DNA of 64,000 bases, taken from contig NZ_MSDV01000026.1 of assembly GCF_001931485.1 (NCBI RefSeq), positions 186,001-250,000 of the forward strand, written 5' to 3'. The stretch comes from Burkholderia sp. SRS-W-2-2016. GTDB taxonomy: Bacteria > Pseudomonadota > Gammaproteobacteria > Burkholderiales > Burkholderiaceae. The notes under the pieces were generated by a model that searched no databases, was not told the DNA's origin, and saw only the letters and a list, made by a program, of their open reading frames with translations. A program made the translations under genes and the position numbers. Below are positions 34,726 through 42,049 of the stretch, in pieces. The first letter of the stretch is position 1; the number at the start of each line of letters is the position of its first letter.

Positions 34726-36177
34726 TCAGGCGATGCCGCCGTGGCAGATGTATTTGCTGTCGAGATACTCGTCGAGCCCGTAGAACGAGCCCTCCTTGCC
34801 GAAGCCCGATTCCTTCACGCCGCCGAACGGCGCGACCTCGGTCGAGATCAGCCCTTCGTTGACGCCGATGATTCCGTATTCCAGTTCGCGCTCGAGCCGG
34901 TGGCAGCGATGCACGTTCTGCGTGTACGCGTAGGCGGCGAGGCCGTAGCGGGTTGCATTGGCGAGCGCGATCGCTTCCTCTTCGGTCTCGAAGCGGGTGA
35001 TCGCCGCGACCGGGCCGAAGATTTCTTCCTGGGCGATCGGCATCGACGCGTCGATCTGCGAAAGGATCGTCGGCGGATAGAACGAGCCGCTGCTCGCCGG
35101 CGCGTCGACCACGAGTTCGGCTTTCGCGCCCGCGTCGAGTGCCTGAGTCACCAGACGCTCCACCTTGTCGACCGCCGCGCGATTCACGAGCGGCCCGATC
35201 GTCGTGCCATCCGCGAGGCCGTCGCCGACCTTGAAGTTCGCGACCGCCGCCTTCAGCCGCGCGACGAACTCGTCGTGAATGCCCCGCTGCACGAGAAAGC
35301 GATTCACGCACACGCAGGTTTGCCCGGCGTTTCTGAACTTCGACGCCAGCGCGCCCGCGACCGCCGCGTCGAGATCGGCGTCGTCGAACACGATGAACGG
35401 CGCGTTGCCGCCCAGCTCCAGCGACAGCTTTTTCAGCGTGCCGGCCGCATTCGCCATCAGCGCCTTGCCGACTGCGGTCGAGCCGGTAAACGAAATCTTG
35501 CGGATCAGATGGCTGTCGCAGAACGCCGCGCCGATCATCTTCGCGTCGCCGGTCAGCACCGACAGCACGCCGGCCGGCAAGCCCGCGCGTTCGGCGAGCA
35601 CGCACAGCGCCATCGCCGAGAACGGCGTCTGCGGCGCGGGTTTGAGCAGCACGGTGCAGCCGGCCGCGAGCGCCGGCGCGACCTTGCGCGTGACCATCGC
35701 CGATGGAAAATTCCACGGCGTGATCGCCGCGCACACGCCCAGCGGCTCCTTGATCACCTTGATGCGCTGACCGCGTTTCGGCTCCGGGATCGTGTGGCCG
35801 TAGCCGCGCTTCGCTTCCTCACCGAACCATTCGAGAAAGCTCGCCGCATACGCGATCTCGCCGCGTGCCTCGGCGAGCGGCTTGCCCTGCTCGGCGCTCA
35901 TGATCCGCGCGAGGTCGTCGGCGTGTTGCAGCATCAGCTCGGACCAGCGCCGCAAAACCGCCGCGCGCTCCTTGCCGGTGTACTGGCGCCACTCGCGAAA
36001 CGCCGCGTGCGCGGCGACGATCGCGGCGTCCACTTCGGCGCGTTGCAGGCGCGGCTGCTCGCCGACGCGCTCGCCATTGGCGGGATTGACGACCGGCTCG
36101 CCGTCGTTGCGAACCGGTCGCCAGACGCCGGCGACGAACGCCGCTTCGCGCAGCAGTTGGGGATCGTTGAGCTTCAT
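34726..36177 (-). CDS. NAD(P)-dependent aldehyde dehydrogenase, succinate-semialdehyde dehydrogenase type
   Basis: The ATG at 36177 gives 483 residues; the much longer frame seen upstream is antisense/intergenic read-through. The NAD pocket ITPWNFP near residue 153, KPAPQTPFSA near 180, FTGSTAVGK near 230, catalytic Glu254 in LELGGNAPF and Cys288 in NAGQTCVC are all present. Overall it resembles GabD-type enzymes that oxidise succinate semialdehyde to succinate; related members accept glutarate or malonate semialdehyde. It sits directly downstream of a 3-hydroxyisobutyrate-dehydrogenase-like gene, suggesting sequential oxidation. Confidence 0.92.
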   Translation of the reverse strand: MKLNDPQLLREAAFVAGVWRPVRNDGEPVVNPANGERVGEQPRLQRAEVDAAIVAAHAAFREWRQYTGKERAAVLRRWSELMLQHADDLARIMSAEQGKPLAEARGEIAYAASFLEWFGEEAKRGYGHTIPEPKRGQRIKVIKEPLGVCAAITPWNFPSAMVTRKVAPALAAGCTVLLKPAPQTPFSAMALCVLAERAGLPAGVLSVLTGDAKMIGAAFCDSHLIRKISFTGSTAVGKALMANAAGTLKKLSLELGGNAPFIVFDDADLDAAVAGALASKFRNAGQTCVCVNRFLVQRGIHDEFVARLKAAVANFKVGDGLADGTTIGPLVNRAAVDKVERLVTQALDAGAKAELVVDAPASSGSFYPPTILSQIDASMPIAQEEIFGPVAAITRFETEEEAIALANATRYGLAAYAYTQNVHRCHRLERELEYGIIGVNEGLISTEVAPFGGVKESGFGKEGSFYGLDEYLDSKYICHGGIA

Positions 36178-36233
36178 GTCGGGTCTCCGCTGGGATCGCT
36201 GGTCTGGATCAGTGGTCACAATCGGTGCCCACG

Positions 36234-37142
36234 TCAATGCGCGGGCGCCGCTTTGCCGCGCACTTCGACGCCGGCCCACTGCTCGATCGTCTTGACGATC
36301 GTCGTGGTGTTCTCGTTGGGGCCGACCTGCAGCACCGTCTGCATCCACAGCCGATCCACCGCGGTCGCCACCCACAACGGCACCTGCAGCGTTTCGGCCA
36401 TCTCCAGACACAGCTTCACGTCCTTGCGCATCAGCGCATTCGCGAAGCCGTTGTCGAAGCTGCGCGTCAGCACGAACTTCGGGAAACGCTCCTCGGTCGA
36501 CGTGTTGCGACCCGAGCCCTTGTTCAGCACCTTGAGCATCGTGTCGGGATCGAGCCCGGCCTTCACGCCGAGCACCATCGCCTCGGCGGTGATCGCCATA
36601 TGCGTGGCGGACAGCACGTTGTTGATCAGCTTCAGGCTCTGCCCCATTCCCGGTTTGTCGCCGACGATCTCGACCTGGCCCAGGTTCGCCAGCAGCGGCG
36701 TGACCTCGGCGACCACCGTTTCGGCGCCCGCCGCCATCAGCACGAGCTTGCCGATTGCCGCGCCGGCGACGCCACCCGTCACCGGCGCATCGACCACACC
36801 GATGCCGGCGCGCGCGAGACGCTGCGCGACTTCTTCCGATGTCTTCGGTCCCGTGGTCGACAGATCGACGTAGATTTTGATTTTTTCGCCGTCGCACAGG
36901 CCGCCCGGCTCGGTCGCGACCTTGCGGACCACGTCAGGCGTGGGCAGGCTCACGAGCACGATGCGCGCCCGGTCCGCGACCTGCCGCGCCGAATCGGCGA
37001 CCGTCACGTTGCGGCCCTCGAAGCGCGCGAGCGCTTCGGGCCGCGTGTCGTAAATCACCAGTTCGTGCCCGGTATCGAGCAGGCGTGAAGCAATCGGGCC
37101 GCCCATGCTGCCCAGACCGATAAAACCGACGACTTCTTTCAT
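36234..37142 (-). CDS. 3-hydroxyisobutyrate dehydrogenase / tartronate-semialdehyde reductase family protein
   Basis: The 302-residue protein begins with VGFIGLGSMGGPIASRLL, the GxGxxG NAD(P) fold with the family signature. It has DAPVTGGVAGA near residue 120 for substrate carboxylate binding and MGQSLKLINNVLSATHM near residue 165 with the catalytic Lys. Family members interconvert beta-hydroxy acids and semialdehydes. It is followed by the succinate-semialdehyde-type dehydrogenase and preceded by an FMN hydroxy-acid oxidase, so a chain hydroxy acid to semialdehyde to acid is plausible. Confidence 0.92.
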   Translation of the reverse strand: MKEVVGFIGLGSMGGPIASRLLDTGHELVIYDTRPEALARFEGRNVTVADSARQVADRARIVLVSLPTPDVVRKVATEPGGLCDGEKIKIYVDLSTTGPKTSEEVAQRLARAGIGVVDAPVTGGVAGAAIGKLVLMAAGAETVVAEVTPLLANLGQVEIVGDKPGMGQSLKLINNVLSATHMAITAEAMVLGVKAGLDPDTMLKVLNKGSGRNTSTEERFPKFVLTRSFDNGFANALMRKDVKLCLEMAETLQVPLWVATAVDRLWMQTVLQVGPNENTTTIVKTIEQWAGVEVRGKAAPAH

Positions 37143-37180
37143 ATGTGCCTCGCGTATTGAGTACAGCGTATTGGTTTGGA

Positions 37181-37200
37181 CGCGCGCGTCGCCGCGCGCG
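37181..37200 (-). other. GC hairpin between the hydroxy-acid oxidase and the HIBADH-like gene
   Basis: An 8-bp CG alternating stem (CGCGCGCG on both arms) with a TCGC loop and no T-run. It may set differential mRNA stability in the operon; alternating CG is also common by chance in this genome. Confidence 0.3.
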
Positions 37201-37247
37201 GTTAAGTCATTGATCGATGCTTAGCTCTGCCAACCTCATCGGCTTGC

Positions 37248-38474
37248 TTACGCGGCCGCGCCGAGGCGCCCCGCCACGACCCGACGCGTGTCTTCATCCG
37301 CCGCGCGCGGCGCCGGTTCGCCATGGCCGCTCCACAAATAGCGCGAGTCGAGTTGCGCAAACGACGCGCAGCCCATCTGCGCAAGCACCATGTCGATCTC
37401 GCTGCGGATGATCTGCAACGCACGCGCGACGCCCGCCTGCCCCGCCGCCGCGACCCCGTACAGCGACGGCCGGCCGAACACCGCCGCGCTGGCGCCGAGA
37501 CAGCGCGCGATCACCACGTCCGAGCCGCGCCGCACGCCGCTGTCGAGAATCAGTTGCACGTCGTCGCCGACCGCCGCGCGAATCGCCGGCAGCATGTCGA
37601 GCGGCGACGGCGCCGCATCGAGCTGACGGCCGCCGTGGTTCGACACCACCAGACCATCGGCGCCGATCCGCACCGCCTCATGCGCATCGTCCGGATGCAG
37701 CAGGCCCTTGATCACGAGCGGGCCGCTCCACGCGTCGCGGATCCGGTGCAGGTGGTCCCAGCAGACTTCCTGCGCCGGCGTCAGCGTGCCGAACAGATCG
37801 GCGACCTGGGCCGCGCTCGCGCCTTCGGGCGCATACGGCTGCCAGTTGCGCATCATCGGAATTCCGCGGGTGCGCAGATAGCGCAGCACCCATGCCGGAT
37901 GGCCGAGCGCTTCGAGCACCACGCCCGGCGTCATCCGGAACGGCCGCGAAAAACCGTTGCGGCGATTGCGCTCGCGGTTCGCGTTGACCGGCACGTCGAT
38001 CGTCACGACCAGCACCCGCACGTTCGCGCGGGTCGCGCGGCGCACGAAGTCGGCGTTGATATGAGTGTCGGTCGTGCAATACATCTGGAACCAGACGTTG
38101 CCGCCACCGAGTTCCGCGGTCTCTTCGAGCGACGCATTGCTCGAACTCGACAGCAGGAACGGCACGTTCGCGTCGCGCGCGGCCGCCGCCTGCATCAGAT
38201 CGGCATCGGGGCGCCACAGCCCCGCGAGACCGGTCGGCGAGATCCCGATCGGACTCGCGTAGGTATGCCCGAACAGCCTGACGCTCTGATCGCGCCGGCT
38301 CACGTTGCGCAGATAACGCGGCACCAGGCAGTAGCGCGAGAACGCAGCGCGGTTGCGTTGCAGGCACAGCTCGTCGTCGGCGCCGCCGTCGATGAAGTCG
38401 AACGCGATCCGCGGCAGCTTGCGCCGTGCCTGCTGACGCAGGTCTTCGAGATTGATGGCTGTCTGGTTCTTCAT
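37248..38474 (-). CDS. FMN-dependent 2-hydroxy-acid oxidase/dehydrogenase (LldD/mandelate family)
   Basis: The 408-residue protein shows the family layout: FDFIDGGADDELCLQRN near residue 27, SPIGISPTGLAGL with FMN contacts, the VKGLLHPDDA-like block (LVIKGLLHPDDAHEAV), catalytic His and Arg in SNHGGRQLDAAPSPLDMLP near residue 285, and LILDSGVRRGSDVVIARCLG for FMN phosphate. Members oxidise L-lactate, mandelate, glycolate or longer 2-hydroxy acids. The 16-bp motif at 38549 lies 75 bp upstream of its start, so it should share control with dctP, the lactonase, porin and aldolase genes. Confidence 0.93.
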   Translation of the reverse strand: MKNQTAINLEDLRQQARRKLPRIAFDFIDGGADDELCLQRNRAAFSRYCLVPRYLRNVSRRDQSVRLFGHTYASPIGISPTGLAGLWRPDADLMQAAAARDANVPFLLSSSSNASLEETAELGGGNVWFQMYCTTDTHINADFVRRATRANVRVLVVTIDVPVNANRERNRRNGFSRPFRMTPGVVLEALGHPAWVLRYLRTRGIPMMRNWQPYAPEGASAAQVADLFGTLTPAQEVCWDHLHRIRDAWSGPLVIKGLLHPDDAHEAVRIGADGLVVSNHGGRQLDAAPSPLDMLPAIRAAVGDDVQLILDSGVRRGSDVVIARCLGASAAVFGRPSLYGVAAAGQAGVARALQIIRSEIDMVLAQMGCASFAQLDSRYLWSGHGEPAPRAADEDTRRVVAGRLGAAA

Positions 38475-38548
38475 GCTGGAAATCTCAAGGGGCGGGTCTT
38501 TACGTTAGGGGCGTGACGGGTTCGTGTGAAGCCGGGCCGGCATCGAAG

Positions 38549-38564
38549 GTTTCATATGTTGAAC
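38549..38564. promoter_or_regulatory. Putative IclR-type operator, copy 3 (GTTTCATATGTTGAAC)
   Basis: It is 75 bp upstream of the hydroxy-acid oxidase gene and shortly after the porin stop codon. One base differs from the copy at 33664. Confidence 0.65.
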
Positions 38565-38590
38565 CCGGCGTTCGCGGTCACGCGCGCGCC

Positions 38591-39829
38591 TCAGAAGCGA
38601 TGACTGATGCCGAGCCGCACGCCGACCTGATGATTGGTCGCCGACGGGGTTTGTCCGGTGATGTACGCGACCGCGGGCTGATTCAGCGAGTCGTGTCCGG
38701 ACGCGCGCTGATAAGCGACGATCACGTACACGTCGGTGCGCTTGGACAGGAAATAGTCGGTGCCCGCCTGCACCTGGTTGTAGCTCGCGCTGCCGGCGTT
38801 ATCCGCGCCGGAGTTGTGCGAGTACATGTACGCGACACCGGCCAGCAACGCCGGCGTGATCTGGTAGCGCAAGTTGACTTCCGCGTTATTGAACGTCGCG
38901 GTGCCCGAGTAGCCGAACGGATTCGGCCCGGACGGCGAACCCAAGCCGCGGAACTGCACGTTCGAATAGATCAGCCCGAGCGAGGCTTGACCCAGTTGAT
39001 ACGACGCGGCCGCGCTGGCGATCTGCGTGGTCGACGCGGACGCGTAGCCCGCATAGATCGGATTGGACTGCGGCGACGTTGCCGAGCCGACGCTGCCGAG
39101 GTTGTTGCTGGCCGCCGTCGTGCCCGCATTCGGATTGGTGCCGTAGAACGACAGGTTCGGATTGCGCGCATTCAGATAGGCGGCCCCCAGCGCGAACGAC
39201 CCGGTGTGATAACCGACGCCGGCCGACCACACCTGGTTGCGTCCGACGCTGCCCGGCACGCCGCCGAAGCTATACACGCCGCTGAAACGGAATCCCGCGT
39301 AATCGACGCTGCTGAACTTGACCGAGTTGTTGATACGGCGCGTGTTCAGCGTATTGTCGACGTCACCCGCGTGCGCGCCGAAATAACCGGCCCACGCGGC
39401 GCCGGACAGGAACGGCTGGATGAAGTCGACGACCGAGTCGTATTGGCGGCCGAGCGTGACGGCACCGTACGGACTTTGCATCCCCACATAGGCCTGGCGT
39501 CCGAACAACGCGCCGCCCTGTGCGAGCGTGCCGTTGGTGATCGAAAAACCGTTCTCCAATACAAAGATCGCCTTGAGCCCACCGCCCAGATCCTCGCTGC
39601 CGCGCAGACCAAAACGGCTGCCGCGAATGCCGCCGGTCGCGCCGTCCTGGAACGAGTACTGTTGCTTGCCCTGCAAGCCGGCGGCGCTGCGGCCGGTCTG
39701 CACATTGCTGATGTAGTTCAGACCGGCATCGATCACGCCGTATAGCGTGACACTGCTTTGCGCGTGACTCGAAGCCGCGACGAGCAGCAGACTCGCCGCG
39801 ACCAGGCGGGCGATGGGACGGGCATTCAT
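38591..39829 (-). CDS. Outer-membrane porin, Burkholderia general type
   Basis: The 412-residue protein has a signal peptide (LVAASLLLVAASSHAQ) and then SSVTLYGVIDAGLNYIS, the classic start of Burkholderiales porins. Others are GSRFGLRGSEDLGGGLKAIF, GGALFGRQAYVGMQSPYGAV, TLGRQYDSV, and the terminal Phe in GISHRF that targets the BAM complex. It forms a trimeric 16-strand channel. AGGAGAC precedes the ATG. The operator motif at 39971 lies 142 bp upstream, so it may be a channel for the cluster's substrate. Confidence 0.95.
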   Translation of the reverse strand: MNARPIARLVAASLLLVAASSHAQSSVTLYGVIDAGLNYISNVQTGRSAAGLQGKQQYSFQDGATGGIRGSRFGLRGSEDLGGGLKAIFVLENGFSITNGTLAQGGALFGRQAYVGMQSPYGAVTLGRQYDSVVDFIQPFLSGAAWAGYFGAHAGDVDNTLNTRRINNSVKFSSVDYAGFRFSGVYSFGGVPGSVGRNQVWSAGVGYHTGSFALGAAYLNARNPNLSFYGTNPNAGTTAASNNLGSVGSATSPQSNPIYAGYASASTTQIASAAASYQLGQASLGLIYSNVQFRGLGSPSGPNPFGYSGTATFNNAEVNLRYQITPALLAGVAYMYSHNSGADNAGSASYNQVQAGTDYFLSKRTDVYVIVAYQRASGHDSLNQPAVAYITGQTPSATNHQVGVRLGISHRF

Positions 39830-39970
39830 GGGTGTCTCCTGATACTTTTTAGTTTGGATGTCTGATTAATATCGCAATCGCGCCGGCGGCTTGGGGCTGC
39901 TGTGTGCGTCGATCGCTTCAGGAAACGATAGCGTGCCGGTCTGCTCGATAAAAGAGCTCGCGCATTGGCG

Positions 39971-39986
39971 GTTTCACATGTTGAAT
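39971..39986. promoter_or_regulatory. Putative IclR-type operator, copy 4 (GTTTCACATGTTGAAT)
   Basis: It lies between the divergent porin and class II aldolase genes (142 and 131 bp from their starts), so one site could serve both. It matches copy 2 at 15 of 16 positions. Confidence 0.65.
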
Positions 39987-40116
39987 TTGTTCTGCGCGGC
40001 GGCTCGTGCGTGCGGTGAAACGGCACGCCACAATAGAATCGCCGGCGCGTTTATCGCGTTTATCGCGTTTTATCGCATGAACGAGCCGCATTCCGACTCT
40101 CCTGGGGACCTTAGCC

Positions 40117-40896
40117 ATGCTGATCAACACAGACCAACTTTCGACAGTCCGTGACCTCGTCTCAGACGCGGAATGGGACATGCGGGTGAACCTCGCCGCC
40201 TGCTATCGGCTGATGCCGCATTTCGGGCTCAGCGATCTGATCTACAACCACATCACCGCGCGCGTGCCCGGCGACGAAGAACGGATTCTGATCAACCCGT
40301 ACGGCTATATGTACGAAGAGGTGACCGCATCGAGCCTGCTGACGATCGATCTGGAAGGCAATGAATTGCTCAATCCGCTAGCGGGCATCTATGGGGTGAA
40401 CCGCGCGGGATATGTGATTCACAGTGCGGTGCACGCGGCGCGCCCGGACGTCAAATGCGTGATTCACACGCATAGTCGCGCGAGTATGGCGATCGGCGCG
40501 CTCAAATGCGGGCTGCTGCCTTTGACGCAAACCGCGATGCGCTTCGGGACCGTCGCGTATCACGACTACCAGGGTGTCGCGGTCGATCTCGACGAACGCG
40601 CGTCGCTCGCGCGGGATCTCGGCGAGGCCGAGGTGATGGTGTTGCGCAATCATGGGTTGCTGGTTGCGAGCGCGTCGATTGCGCAGGCGTTCAACGCCGC
40701 ATACTGGTTCGAGAACGCGTGCCGCGCGCAGGTCGATGCGATGTCGTGCCAGCAGGAACTGCATTTTCCGACCGCCGACGTGATCGGCAAGACCAATCAC
40801 CTGTACAAGCCGGCGACGCGGCGGCCGTATGGAGAGATGGAATGGCCGGCGATGCTGCGATTTCTCGATCGGCGGGATCAGTCGTATCGGACTTAG
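40117..40896 (+). CDS. Class II aldolase/adducin family protein
   Basis: The 259-residue protein has LSDLIYNHITARVPGDEERI near residue 40, VIHTHSRASMAI near residue 112 with the two zinc-binding His, and VLRNHGLLVAS near 175 with the third His. The C-terminal KTNHLYKPATRRP is as in many Burkholderiales members. The fold includes fuculose-phosphate and related aldolases, but also decarboxylases; members without a phosphosugar context are of uncertain reaction. It is divergent from the porin and shares the motif at 39971. Confidence 0.9.
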   Translation: MLINTDQLSTVRDLVSDAEWDMRVNLAACYRLMPHFGLSDLIYNHITARVPGDEERILINPYGYMYEEVTASSLLTIDLEGNELLNPLAGIYGVNRAGYVIHSAVHAARPDVKCVIHTHSRASMAIGALKCGLLPLTQTAMRFGTVAYHDYQGVAVDLDERASLARDLGEAEVMVLRNHGLLVASASIAQAFNAAYWFENACRAQVDAMSCQQELHFPTADVIGKTNHLYKPATRRPYGEMEWPAMLRFLDRRDQSYRT

Positions 40897-41078
40897 GCGA
40901 TGCTGGCAGGGAGGAGATGTATTTCGTGATCCTGCCTGCTGATGAATGAAAACATCACGAATGGTTTGCACTGTATCGCGATGATGAGATGATCGACCCA
41001 CTGCGTTGCTGCGCACCCAAACCACTGCTGCGGGTAACTCAGGGCTTAACTCATACGGAACAAACGAGGTCATCGCGC

Positions 41079-41357
41079 ATGGCAATACTTGTCCGTAGGC
41101 TATTCAGGATCGGGCTGTGCATCGGGTTGCTTGTTTTTTCAGTTCGTTATATCCCGCGGTCAAACGAATGGACACTAGCCGAAACGCGCACATGGGTTCG
41201 TGCGTCGGACTGGCTCGGTGTTGAAAATCCAGACGACTTGTATTTGGCGGTGTGGCTGGCAATTGAACTGATCGTCGCAGGGCTTGCCTATTTGGCGATC
41301 ATCAATCTATGGCGGCTCTATCGCCGCAAAAACGTCACGAGAAAAGACGCCGAGTGA
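41079..41357 (+). CDS. Small membrane protein of unknown function
   Basis: The ATG at 41079 gives 92 residues. There are two membrane segments: LFRIGLCIGLLVFSVRY near residues 8-24 and LYLAVWLAIELIVAGLAYLA near 55-74, with a positively charged tail (WRLYRRKNVTRKDAE). The upstream part of the frame does not look coding. No family is recognised. No clear operon partner; the aldolase gene is 182 bp upstream. Confidence 0.55.
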   Translation: MAILVRRLFRIGLCIGLLVFSVRYIPRSNEWTLAETRTWVRASDWLGVENPDDLYLAVWLAIELIVAGLAYLAIINLWRLYRRKNVTRKDAE

Positions 41358-41759
41358 GTGTCACGCAGCGCTGCCGCTTGCGCGACTGATGAGCAGGACC
41401 AGCGGACCCGCATCGCACGGTTCGCGTCTTGTACGAGACCGAGCAGCAAACCGGGCGCCTCGACGCTCGGTTGCAAAAATTACGCGTTGTAAGGCGCCCA
41501 GGCGCAACCTTCCGACCCTTACGCTAAGCGGCCCACCGCCCCAATTGCCGCTAGAAGCAGCCGACCGCAGCCGGATCGAGATCGCGGGAACAGGAAATGC
41601 ACAGCTGCGCGAGCTAGCCGAACGTGTACCGCTTCATCGCGCGACGCCGCGCGCATCGACGCCTCCGACTACTGCTGGCGATCGCCAATCACCCGCTGCC
41701 GCCGTCGATTCACGCCAACAGCAGGCCGCCAACCCGATCCCATCCAGTCAGGAAATCTT
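41358..41759. other. 402-bp stretch without a supported gene
   Basis: An open frame crosses this stretch on the plus strand, but its residues are low-complexity Ala/Arg/Pro and no homology is visible. I see no hairpin or operator here apart from the ribosome site of the lipoprotein gene (AGGAA) at its end. Confidence 0.5.
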
Positions 41760-41912
41760 ATGAAATCAGCTCTATACCGCCAGTTGCTGGCAAGCGCGCT
41801 CACACTCGCCATCGCCGCGCTATGCGCGGGCTGCAAACCGTCCGATAAAGCGGGCGGTCCCGCCAATGCGGATTCGGCGGCGAGCAGTTCGCCGTCCGCC
41901 GCCAGCCAGTGA
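41760..41912 (+). CDS. Small lipoprotein, 50 residues
   Basis: The frame from ATG 41760 to TGA 41912 encodes 50 residues. Residues 7-21 are hydrophobic (RQLLASALTLAIAALCAGC) and end in the lipobox CAGC, with Cys25 as the lipid site. The rest is KPSDKAGG followed by an Ala/Ser-rich tail. AGGAA lies seven bases before the start. It converges on the PQQ glucose dehydrogenase gene. Small lipoproteins of this type are often overlooked; no function is known to me. Confidence 0.6.
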   Translation: MKSALYRQLLASALTLAIAALCAGCKPSDKAGGPANADSAASSSPSAASQ

Positions 41913-42049
41913 CAAATGCGCAACCGCACAAAACGCATGCCTAGCCGGCCATGACCTGCCCGTGACAAACCAGCAATGACAAAACGCAGCTCCACCAACC
42001 CGCGTGGACGGAACACCTCCGTCCACGCAGAGCAAGCCCACTACCCCAG

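Noticed and set aside
34726..36897. An aldehyde dehydrogenase with a 240-residue N-terminal extension.
   Set aside because: The extension is a shifted frame of the HIBADH-like gene. The ATG at 36177 gives a normal-length enzyme.
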